64,000 nucleotides of DNA, taken from contig OZ038422.1 in assembly GCA_964036155.1 (NCBI GenBank), positions 8,641,201 to 8,705,200 of the forward strand, written 5' to 3'. How positions within the stretch are numbered: position 1 is the stretch's first letter; each line of letters starts with the position of its first letter. The DNA is from Diploscapter coronatus (lineage: Eukaryota; Nematoda; Chromadorea; Rhabditida; Rhabditidae). The translations under genes were made by a program, and so were the position numbers. Shown in pieces: positions 22,571-34,900 of the stretch. The notes under the pieces were generated by a model. The model saw nothing but the letters and a program-made list of their open reading frames with translations, searched no databases and was not told the origin of the DNA.

Positions 22571-25500
22571 TACAGCGAAGCCACGTTTCTACCAAAAGCG
22601 AATTTTTGTAAAAGTGTCAAGCTAGGGGACTCCATCGTGATATGCATATTTATGCATGACGTGTGTGTGTGTATTCATTCCTGTTTCACTTCTAAGTCGA
22701 AATTTTTGCTAATCTGGCGCCATTCATAATTCCTGTTACTATTGCTGAGGAAGCATTCCACTGATTAGGTGATTTTCTCAAATCCTCATGGTCAAATTTC
22801 TTTTTATCGTTAGGAAGGACAGCCTTGGATGGATTTTCGCACCTCTCGAGGTGTTAATTCTCATGTTTGATAAGGAAAGCACTGCTCAATCATGTGATTT
22901 TTGCTGATTAGGGAGGAGCAAGGAATAGTTAGAAGCATTTAGTTGGTACTCGTTGGGTATAAAGTATAGATAGTCAATAAATTGGTCGAACAAAACTATA
23001 ACATTTTCATCGAACAACATATGCCTTCTAATTTAGAAAAACTCTGAAGAAGGTTGGTAGATTTTTAGGAAGTTATAGCTTAAAAAAATTGCTTCCATAT
23101 AGCTTCTTTTCCAAAAATTTCCAAGAACTTTAATACGATCTTCCCCCAATTCTACTGATTTTTTTCCGATTTCAAATCAAAGGCGGTTCAGTTTCAATTA
23201 AATTTGGTCACGCGCGTGCGCATATCAGGCATTTTCGAATTCGATGGATTGAGGTCATGAAAAGTTGACTGACAAATGAGAGTGCGGAGGTAAATGGGCA
23301 GAAGAAATAGATGAGAAAGGGAACGTCCCGAATGTGTTTGGCCTTGTTATTCTCCATTCTGCATTTCTCCAGTTGGTATTCATTTCATCTCTTCTTTTCC
23401 CATCCAAATAGTCATTTCTCTACCTTCATGCACCATTTCTTACCTCTCGCGATCATATAAAATGACCCTTGTTTAGGTGGACCATTTTACCAATATCTGC
23501 ATTCTCTTCAATTATCGCGAATCGCGAAATTTCTCGCAATCTTGCATAAAATTTGTAGGAAAATCTAGTATGCGCGATATTTTAAACAAATGTTCACTAT
23601 GTTTTTCTTTGCAACTTCGCAATGAAACTATTTTATTTTATCGTTACGCCGATTTCGTGTAGCTGCAGGAATGACTCACCGATTTCTTGTTTTCATTTAC
23701 AATTCGCTTAGCTCTGCTCGTCCTTTCATCATTTCGGTCACTCTTATTTTCGCTTTCAAATTGTGACGAAACCTGGACTTCACGTCAAATTGCATCATCG
23801 AGATTTCTAAATACCTGTTTGTAAAAACACTCGATTTCTCTGGGTCTATAACTCGGTTCATTTTGAAGATGGGAAAGTAGTCTGGGCAATTACTTGATGG
23901 TTGCGTATACTTGACTTGCTTTGGATTGCGTGTAGTCCGTCGTTCTTTATTCAGTCATTTACCTGCTTCTGTATCCTCTGCCTCTGCCTTTTCCTCAGTT
24001 GTGAATGAGTGTCTTCTAATTTCCGCTCCTCTCAATTCTCATTTGGAATCCGCCGCGTAGTCCTGAGAAATCGAAAAAATACAGTACAGTTATTGGAGTA
24101 CCAGAGAAGAAGTGTTTTTCTCTGTGCGGTCATATTTCTAGCTTTAGCCTTCTCCTGCCACCTCTATTTCCACTCATTTTCCCCCTTCTCCCTTACTTAC
24201 TTCCATCTTTCATCGCTGCTAATGACACCGCTCTCATCCCGTATTGCTTTGACTTTTTTAGCATCTCAATTCAAGTCAACTGCGCGGGATGAGTTTCTTG
24301 CAAAAACTCGTAATTTCTTTTGGAGTCTATGGTTTTCGTGCACTTGAAAGTTGAACGTCTGAATTGTGTTCCTCAAGAAAAATTTACTCTTTTTCAATGC
24401 CAACTCCATGTAATTCATTCCAATTTTTGTATCATTTTCGAATTTCTCCGTGAAGTTTCGATTTCACAGTCCAATTCGCCCATTTAGTGTTCTTTTAGAG
24501 TGTTCCCGTAGCAATTTTTCGTCAATTCCCACAAAAAGTCGACATTATGAAGAAGTTGAATGGGGCACGTGTTACTTTTTATTATTTTAGCAACATTTAT
24601 TTGATCTGTTTGCCCAGTTTAAAACGAAATCGACTTTGAAAATATCATTCTTCTTGGTTGGTACCTGATCATGATAAAAGAATTAAAATGGTATTTTATC
24701 TTTTCTTGAATACATAATCCGCATCAAATTTGATCTTCAAAAACCCCCAAAATCGTTTCAAATTTATACTTCAAACTTTCAAATTCGAAATTGAACCAGA
24801 ATTCAATATCACATTTCATCCCTGAGTTGTCTTCCCAGTTCGGATTAATACGAGCACGAACTCAAAAATCTTTATAATAAGTTTAGGCTCAAAGTTCTTT
24901 AGTAGAGCGATTTTTCACATCCTCAATCAGAAGTGCTGCACTTCATTTTTATTCAACATTTTGAGCACTCTTCTCATCTAAATATGGAGGATATAGATTT
25001 GTGCAGCCTTGAATCTCCTTCCTAATTTGGCTTTCTTCTCATTAGTCCAAGTGAAGCAGTGTCCATTCATCTAGTGTCCTTTTTCTATCCTTTCTTCGCT
25101 TCTTCATTTCTGCAGCAATTTGATTTACGTGATTCGATAAGTCAGTCAGGGATATTGCCCACGGGGCGGATGCGCCGTTTTTGTTCAAATGCGGATGAAG
25201 CTGCTTAGGCACACGAATTTGAATTGAGGACCTCTCCCTCCCACTTTTAGTTTTTCCAGCATATCTCAGCCAGTTTTGCATCGAGTCATTCCCCCCTCTC
25301 TTCATAGTCAATTGCCTCATTTTGGCATTTCGTCTGTCTCCCTGCTCCCTCTCCTAATTGCCTTTGTCTCTTGTACTCTCTCCCCTCTCCAATCTCCGTT
25401 ATGTGTCCCATGTGCCTCTTGCCATTTCGCCTTACATTTTGGAAGAAGTCAACATTTGGGTAATTTCCAACTACAAGATTCGAGCTGTGAAATTGGCCAT

Positions 25501-28500
25501 TTGATCAACTTCTAGACTAGATGCTCAATCTTTCTAGTCTGGACAAAACTTTCTAGTGCTCAGATTTTAGGCTTGAAAACTCTAAATCAGAACGATTTCT
25601 TTTCGATCAAAGCCAAGATCTATATTCTCTGACTCTGTTTCATAATCATGCCATGAGTTAGCTAGAAATTATGAAAAATATGCCCTGAGCAACTGAGCAA
25701 TCTGTAACTTCGTAACATTACATGAGATTATCTCTTCCCTGCAAATCTAGTGATGACGGCCGCCGGAAATTTCATGCAGTCTGCCTTCCATAATATTTCT
25801 TTCAGTTTTTTTTTATGTCTAATCTGAAGTTTTCAGATTTTCGCCACTCGTGATAATGATATAACTATGATTTTTTGTTCTTGAGACCTGCCCTCATATT
25901 TTTCGTCTGACTAATTGTAAAATGCTCCTTATTGTTACGTAGATCTGCTTCTCTATCTTATTTCGATGACACGGAGCCGCGATGTTACTTGATTTCCAAC
26001 TTCCCAAATTTTGCCAACAGTGAAAACATTCCCAGCCAGTTCGCCTAAACTCATATTGACCTTGTGATTTTATGTTTTCAGTTGCTGTTCGTTCTCCTTA
26101 TTTGTGCTGATTTCTCATCTGCTCCTTCCTCTCCTCCTCTCCCTTCCCCTTTTCCTCGTTAAGCACCACTCGATCAAGCCCCCCTTCATTCTAACAATTC
26201 CTCGATTCTTCCAGAGTTCTCCTTCCTTCCTTTCTTTCTTTCGCATTAAGAACCCCATTCTCAGTACCATTCACTATTAATTTAGGTTCATTTGGATAAG
26301 TAAGTGTTATGTTCTTCTACCTCTGCGTCTTTGTCCTACTCTGTCTATATCTGCTCTGTCCTATTCTGTTCAACCACCATCATTAACACTCTGTCAGTCA
26401 ATCTTGTCATCAAACTGTCTAATAAGTATCCTCTTCCTTCGCCTTCATTTCTTGACTTCTCATTATTGTGCGATCCATCTTTCAACTTGACATGACCTTC
26501 ACTTATTCACTTCTCTTTGTATTCTTTGCGCTCACCTCACCTTTACGTTCCTATTTTGGGCAACTTTTACCTACCTGTCGACTTACTCGAGTTTAGTGAA
26601 AGTGGATATTGGTTTAGTGTAAAATACCATGCCATCCATTTTTCTGCATAATCTGCAGTGACAGTCGAAAGTTTGAAACAATTATAATTATGAATAGAGC
26701 CTACTATGCCCAATTATCGTGGACCAATTTGAATAAAATTGGCAGAAATTCACAATTCAGCGTATGGACTATGCGTGAAAAATTTCAAAGAAATTGATTT
26801 ACAGTAATTAGACCTACCAGTCGAGTTCATAATCATAATTGTTGCAAACTTTGCAACTGCTATAGTATCCATTTACTTATAACTCGCATGATCTAAATTT
26901 TATGAATCGTTTATTCATACCTCATTCATGATTAAAAGATCAGGTTTTATTAAATTGCTCACAATTCTTTTTAGTTTCTGCTTCTTCATTTATGCAATTT
27001 CATGAAGATCGCCTTTTCATTTACTGATAAAATTATGGACAAAATACTATTTCTTGCATTTCTATTCGCCATTTTGATTCACTTTCCTGTTCTAAATAAT
27101 TTTCTCATTTCTGAACTCTGACAAGCATTTTGCCTGGCAGTCAACTTATGAGTGCTCTTATATTGCCTATTGTCATGTCATTATCTCTTCCGCTATAATC
27201 CTCTATCCTCGCATATCCTACAGTCAGTTTTTTGATTCCTCAAATCTTATTCTCTCTCTTGACAGGGAAGTGCGAAATTATAGCCTACAGAAATGTAGAG
27301 AGGAATGAATTATCCCTCCTTGACAAAAGCGACTGCCGCAGTCACTGCATATACTGCGTTGGATATGTGCGACCTCTCGTCATTAATATGCTAATCATAG
27401 GGTCAGAAACAAATCAGATATAGGACAAAGGGAGGGCAGAGACGCAGAGAAGGCAAATCCCTCCTAGATCCCAAAACACAACCCAGGCATTATTTATCTG
27501 GCATAGTACGAGCATGCACGAATGCGTATTGTTTTTCTTCATTGAGTTACCTTTGCAGTTCTCTTTTTACCTTTCGTGAATTTGGTATGCAAGAACGCAC
27601 TCTAACTCGTCATTTGTAAAACTTACTTGAAAAACAAACATCTGAAATTTTCCAAATGGTGATTTTGTACGAGTCCATTTTATCAGATGCGTATATTAAA
27701 ACTTTATCCGGATCTAAATAAGCAATCCTCGCAATTTCTATCGAAATAAAGCTGATATTCACGTATCGAGCATATCGAATTATCGTCTGTTTCTCCCGAA
27801 GTGACCGTTCCTGTAAAAATCGTGAATTTAAAAAAAAAAAAATAAATAAATAAAAATGAATGCATTATCAAAGCGATAACCTAGCAGCAAATGTCTGTCA
27901 TTTCCGCTCTTTCACTAATCTGGAACAGCCGACTTCTCAATCTCTACATCAAAATTCAAATTCTCCATCATATAAACAATTGAATTGCGAAGATGAAATA
28001 AAGAATTCGACTGCTACGAAAGATTGAAGGGGTGGAAATAAGAACGTTTTCGTTAGGTTATTTTTTATGTGCTTTGATGATGTATTATTATTATTTTTTT
28101 TTTCAAATTCGCAATTTTTGGGAACAATTACTTCTGGGGAAACAAACGATGGAGAAATTTTGATCAACTGAATGATTTTTTCCTATATTAGCAATATTTC
28201 AGATAATTAGAAATATTTCAGAATGTTTCTTTTATATAAATTCATGAATTTTATACTTCTCTTCTTTTTATTTCTCAAACTTTCAACTTTTTGCACGTCT
28301 ATGGAATAGTAGTGAGTATTTATGTTTGCAATACATCTGTACAATCTCTTCCCTTTCGGCTATTATATTTAGTCATAGCTATGTGTGTCTGCCTGTGACT
28401 CTGTGCGGAAGGCAACCAGTCCTTTGCCCTTCCTCCTCTGCTTATATCCTTTTATATCTTCATCCCTCTATCCTCATATTCCACCCTGGATCTCTCTCCT

Positions 28501-29725
28501 TTGCAACTTTGTCGTGCCTCATTTGTCGTACATATTCTGCCTACAAGACAATCCAATTTGCACCCACTGACCAATGCATATTTTAGGTTGTTTTGCGTGT
28601 TATCCTTCCATCCTCCATTCTCGGTCATCATTTTTAGTTTTGAGTTGTTTTCACGAGTCGAGAATTTCTTGTCTGCCCATTTTTACTTTTGCCATCTTAC
28701 ACATGATTTTCACGAGCTTGCAAATAACTTTTCCAGGCGATAAGAAGGAAACGATCTTTTACAAGTCACATGCAACCCGCTTATGGAATCTTTTATATAT
28801 GTCATCGGATGATGATCATCATCTGCTGTATTTATGATCTATTTTTTCCATTTTATTCACTCCCTAAACCATAAATTCGATTTGTTAACAAATGCAACTG
28901 AAGACGATGATTAGCTAATGGTAAATACAGGAAGCACATTTATGATGACGTTAAATGTTCTCATATTATTTTAAGTTGCTAACTTTTAATATTTTGTTAT
29001 TGTGATTCTTGACTACTAAACTATAAAATGAGTTGTAGAATCAAGAGTCATTGTTGACATTAACAGAACCCTGCTCGCATTATTATTACAATTAGAAAAC
29101 AGGTAGTTAAATTGCAGCGTCAGGGATTATTTATTAATTAATTTGCATTTTTCAGCATTTTGTGTATTCGTTCAATTTCTTTCGTTACTCCTCACGCGCG
29201 AGTGCGCATTTGTCTTTATTCTTTAGTCCGTTCTCGGACCGCATTTCACATTCTCACATTTCTTATTCACTTTTTTATGGCCTCAACTCCATTCTTTATC
29301 CGCTTGCGAATTTTCCCGCCAAATCTTCCTTCTGAATTAGAAAAAAAATCTATTTTGCAATATGAGCCTGAATATTCTGGTCTTGATATTTTTCTCTGAA
29401 GATTTTCTCATCTTTTTCTATGAAAACTTATTGATAAATGAAAAAGACCACTAGTTCTACAGATTTCCTAATGATGAAACCTAAAAATCTTCTTGCAAAT
29501 CAGCAAAAACAAATTAGTCCGACCTAGTTTCCAGCCTAATTCGTGTAATCGTCTAATCAGTTTTTCTTTTCCAATTGCCTCTTTCCACTTTAGCCTTCAA
29601 GTTCATTCGAATCACCCATCGAGCATAGTCGAATTAGTCCTCCTCTCGTTCTCTGCTAACTCTTCTGCCTCGAATTTGTCTGTTTTCCTCAATGAATTTG
29701 TGTGTTTGGAAGATCGAATTTCGCA

Positions 29726-29793
29726 CGATGACTGCTATTTGCGCCTCTAGCCTCTGCTGCTGCAGCTAGCTGTGAGGAACTCGGCAGTCATCG
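29726..29793. ncRNA. 68-nt hairpin in a gene-free region (structure only)
   Basis: A perfect 10-bp outer stem (cgatgactgc / gcagtcatcg) encloses further pairable words (cctc/gagg, tagc/gcta) around ctctgctgctgca. The local base composition is more G+C-rich than its surroundings. The structure would suit a small hairpin RNA, but expression is unknown and chance is possible. Confidence 0.2.
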
Positions 29794-31872
29794 ACAGAAC
29801 CTGGCCGAGGCAAACAACCCAACGGTTCTAAGCCCGGATGTAGACACTTTCAAATCAGTTAGAGATTAGTCCGCAGAGGTTATCCAAAATCGATTTTCTC
29901 GGATTTTATGATAGATCTTTAGTTAGATGATATTAGCTATTTATCCAAACATTGCACAGTTCCTAGCTTAAATGTGTTTTTCATTCAACCCCTTCCTACA
30001 ATTCTTTCTGTTTGACGAATTCAGTTCGTATTTCAGTTTTTCTTCATATTAATGACTTTTTCCTAACTAAATGACATGATTATGGATTTTTAAACGATAC
30101 TCTAACTTGTTTCTTCAGCGATATAATGCAATTATCTTACTGTGTAACTCATACTTATTTAACATGCTCTGTAGATTCTCTATTCGAGAGTTGCTTCATA
30201 TTCCAGATTAACTAGTATTTTTTCTCGAGAAATTCCCACCTGAGTACCACAACTTACTAAATATTTCAAGTCACGCACTTGAATTTTGGGCTTTTATCAG
30301 CTCTTACTCCTGCTACTGACGAAAATTACCTGTTGAAATTTTCATGCCTTCTACTTGACTTTTCGGTATGTAGAACCTCACCTATTCGTCTGACGGTATT
30401 TTCTGTGCCTGAGTGTGCATAATCCCGACAGGGTTCTTAGCACTTCTCAGTTGGCTGACGTAACGTCCCCTTGTTTCGACTCTTCCAACCCCAAATCTGA
30501 CTGACTTGTGTTGTCTGGTCGTCTGTCTTCTCTTCTTGGAATCTCCTCTTAAAGCTCCCCTTCAAATGGCCCGCTTGTTTCAGTCTTCCCTTTCCCTTCC
30601 CTCTTTTAGCCTCCAAATCTCGGTTTATCCACAGAGGCGTTCTTTATTTGTTAATTCGCAAATCTGGGAGATTTTACGAATTTTTTTATGCGAGCCCCAC
30701 TACTGCAATTCCGCATTTCTGGGTTATCGCAGTCAGACAATATTCTCGCATTTGAACCATAACTTCATGCATAAAACTCGGATCTGTTTGGAATTTCAAT
30801 TTGGAAAAATTCCGAACACCTCTGATACAACTTCAATCCAACAGCTATGATGGAGTGGATGGTCTATGCGTTGCAATTTGAACAATTTGCAAAAAGATAT
30901 CTTTTCTCGAATCTTTTTTCACGTTTAAAAGGGATTTCAATGTTGAAAATAATTTCTGAATACTCAGGATCTAATTTCTGCAATTTCACTATCTTCAACT
31001 TTGACACTGTTTCATTAGTTTCTCCTTCGATCACCGATATTTCGTGCCAATGTGCCGTGCCATTTGAATTGTGTCTGTCTTCTGTCAGTCCGTTGCTCTG
31101 TTGCTCTTTCTTCCCTTTCTTCTTCTCCCCCTTCCCCGCTTCATTCAATTCCAATTCGCCAATTCGCTCTATCTCTGACTTCATCTAAGCAGCCCTCTGC
31201 AGATTTATGCAAAACGTGCCAGGCCTGTCCCCCTACTCGCCCTGTGGCCCTGGCTTCCTTCTCGCAAATATTTTATTCTCGTCCCTGCCAATGCGTCCTA
31301 ATGGCTGTCCAACATATGCATCTATGCATCTCTGTATCAGTTGTGCATGAATTCGTTATCCCTTCATTTTCACCCATATCCACACGCGCATTTATCCCAT
31401 AGGTCCATTTAACGCGCGATTTGTGCTATTTCCGAAACCTGAAAGCTCATTTTACGATTCGATTTAGTTTGAGCCAGACTTCACGATAATTTAGTCTGCT
31501 CTCGAAAAGAATGAACCCTAATTCGTTGAGTTTACGAATTTCCAATTCTTCTTTGAAGTTCAACTTTTTCTTCACTTCATTATTTATCAAGGCATGAAAG
31601 ATTACTGCGAATCTTACAAGTTGGCATCCAGCAAAGACGTAAGACTGCATATATTTTATGGCATCGACGGATAGATAGGCACTTTTTTGCGGATTCGTCT
31701 TTGTGAGTGTCGACTCAAAACGACATGTCCACGGGGAATTGCAGGAATTGTGGAAAGCTGTTGGTGATTTGCTTTGACTCTGCGTGTCTGTCGTTTGGAA
31801 AAGAGGAATGAGAGGCAGAGAATGCCATTTTTTAATCTGATTTTTAATTAGACTTCACTTACACGATCTTTC

Positions 31873-31957
31873 CAACTTCAACTTCACGAAGTTCAATTTG
31901 AAAACTGGAGTGGTTTTTGTTTTCTTTAAGAATTTTTGTCATATGAAGTTGAAGTTG
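31873..31957. repeat. 14-bp perfect inverted repeat, 85-base hairpin
   Basis: The arm caacttcaacttca at 31873-31886 is exactly complemented by tgaagttgaagttg at 31944-31957. It lies in the gene-free tract; its role is unknown. Confidence 0.55.
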
Positions 31958-34900
31958 TTTATTTTTACCTCGCTAAACCCTAATAATTCGTATGCAAGGA
32001 TGTAAATGTCACAGTTTGACAGTCAATTATTTAAATGGAAAGGGTTGTTGCAATTGACAAAGTGCTGCTCTTTCGCACCGCACAGATGTGCACAAAATGG
32101 CTGCCATTTGAGATTTGAACAGATTTGTGAAAGATTTTCGCACTTCGTCACAAATTCCCTTTAAATTGCCAGTGTCATTGTCTCCTTACATTTTTTTAAA
32201 ATATTTTTTATTCTACCTAATTGCTTTCTGAGTTTTATTGTCACACAGAAAATATGTTTTTTTTTTCTCTAAACTCATGTAGACCAAATATCGCTCATTA
32301 CAAATCTTCCCCAAACTACTATTGTTACACCATGTTATTGGTCTGCCATTGAACCTAATTGTAACACCACTTTCTCTCGAACATCATTTCCTTTTCGATA
32401 TTGCTGCCCCCGAGTATTTCTAGATTCTTACAAAATCGAAGACTAAAATAACGTTCTGCTAAAACCCTCGGCAGTAATCATAATCTGTTAGTGTGTCACT
32501 GAACCCTCGAAATAACTTGCATCGAGTTTGAGTCACCTCTAAAAATCCGACAGGTTCAGGTGACAAATTCGCCTGCTCGTGGGTGGGTGGAATGCGAGAA
32601 TGAGCTCATCTTCATCGGATATTTTTTGAACATTTCTCAAAAATTTCATTCGGATTTCATGGTCCTTCGAAATCGTATATTTTCCGTGCCTAATCTCTCG
32701 TCTATCTGTCGCATTGTTCTTGTGCTCTAGACTCTGTCACTACCATCAGGTCGAGTTTGAGTGTTTTGTAGTCAAATAGTAATGTGTCTAGTCGAGAATG
32801 GCGTCTTTTTCATAGCTTTATGTCAGAGACGCAGAGTTGTGTCTTGTTTCTAGTCTTCTTGTACGACATCATTCGTTGTGTCTGTATCATGACACTTGTC
32901 CGTCTGCTTTTCTGCTTTTCTGCTTGCCTTGTGTCTAACCACTTTCTGCTCCTGCTTTACACTGGCTCGTCGCTATCAGCAATCTCTTCGTCTCTCTACC
33001 CCCCGGATATCCTCTCTAATCTCTCCTCACTACTCTAATCCATTCAGCCATTCCGATGCAATCGCTCACTTTTTGTGTCTTTTCTGATCGCTCGTTTCTT
33101 CTTCTTCTTCTTCATATCCATTCGAACAATCTCGGGAATTTCAAAACATCCCTCCTTGTGCAATCGAGATCACGTCACATGACAGCCATTGCAACTGTTT
33201 TCGAGAATTTTCACACGCAAGTATTTCGTCATGCACGGATCTTCTCAAATATTTTGAGAGATGATTTGGCCAAGTGTCTCTGAAATCATTGAAGATCTCT
33301 CGTATTTTATCCTGACGAGATTGTTTATCAACAACTTATGTAAGTCTGCGAGTTTGCGCTCAAAGTTTATTCAAGGGCGATGTAAAGAGGCAGAGGAGTG
33401 GGATATATGATTCGGGATTTGATCAATCCCATTCGATCTAGCTGATGGATCTAATCATTCCATCGTTTGATGGACTCCTTGCCTGATGAACCATCTGTCT
33501 TTCTCTTTCTCGGCTCCTCTATGATGACCTCACTCTCTCTTCCTCTCTTTAGTTTCTCATTCTACAAACACTTGTGACCAGGGACCCCTTTTGTATTTCT
33601 TCACCTCGCATATTTATATTATTCACTCCGTGCTCTCTTCATCTTTCTATCCTCCTCCTCCTTCTTCTTCAAACCTTATTTACGATTTGCCGGATTTCGT
33701 TGCGCGCAACTTTACGCGATCCTGTCTTTTTCCGGATCTCATATTTGAGCTTGCCGTATTTTGACAGTTTCATTCTGTTTTGAAACCGTTTCATGGAAAT
33801 ATTTCTGAGATCTTTGAGATCTTTTCAATTTTTTTTTTTTTGATCTTTTCATCATCTCGGATTTTTATGGATGATCTCACTTTTATGCTGCCATGCATTT
33901 CTGAATTCCCAGGTTTTGTTGATCTTCGCTTCCTTCAATTCAAGCACTTCCCCTTTCTCATCTGATTCCCTAACTCCATAGTCTTCATTTCCAAACACGA
34001 GCACAGATTTAGGCTCGTATTTCTATTCTCTTCTGTAATCAAACCTCATCATATAAGGTGCTCTCTCAGTGTTTATCTTCCTGTTTGCTTCTCTGCCCCT
34101 CTTCATCTCTATTATCTCTTCTCTCCACCACCTGGCTTCTCTCTCATTCTCTCTGTTCACCTTCCCTCCCTCTGCTCTTGCAGCCTTTGACCCCTTGTCT
34201 TCTCCATTTTCGAGCATTTTTTTCGCAGTGATTTTCTCAATTTTTCGTGGAGTGCGCGATGACTTTTGCGTTTATTTCCCCAATTTTCAACACACATTTG
34301 GAACTCCAAAACCACTTGAAATTCGTTGAAAATGTCCGAGAAAACGCCTTTCGAACGAGCTCAGCGCGGACTCTTTGAAGGGGATTTCTCGTGTTCAGAT
34401 GTTAGATTCACTCATTTTATCACCTTTGGTCAGGAAAATTGGCCATTTGGATTTTCTTTATCAGATTATAATCTTCTTATCAAGCATTTATTTTTGATAG
34501 AATCCATATAAACAAGAAAAAACCCTTCATGATAACAGCCCATGGCTTGCATCTCCATAAAGTTGTTTTGCTCCTTGTAATTCTCGACTCTCCCGTCATC
34601 CGGTCCAATTTTATTGTTGTCCATTATCAGTAATTATCACGAGATAAAAACCGTGCCGCTTTGGCCTCTACCACTGAATGTTTTATGCTAATGCCAACTA
34701 GCTGTAAATATCCCTCATGCTATTCCACTTCCCCTACTTTTATCATTAACCATGTTAGAGACGCAGTGATTTGTCTATCGGTCATGCCAGCTCTTCATTC
34801 TTCACTCCGTTAGTTTTCCTCTTTTAGTTACTCTTCTTCTCGCTCCTTCTCTGCCATCTCTCCTCTCTCTATGCTCTCTCCCCCACAACATTTTAGTGTC

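Noticed and set aside
25042..25320. 92-codon minus-strand reading frame rich in Lys/Arg
   Set aside because: It is the purine-rich complement of a pyrimidine-rich tract, has no supporting splice sites, and matches no protein I recognise.
34326..34400. Frame starting MSEKTPFERAQRGLFEGDF upstream of the convertase
   Set aside because: The first twenty codons look protein-like, but no good donor in phase with the convertase prodomain was found, so I do not call an exon.
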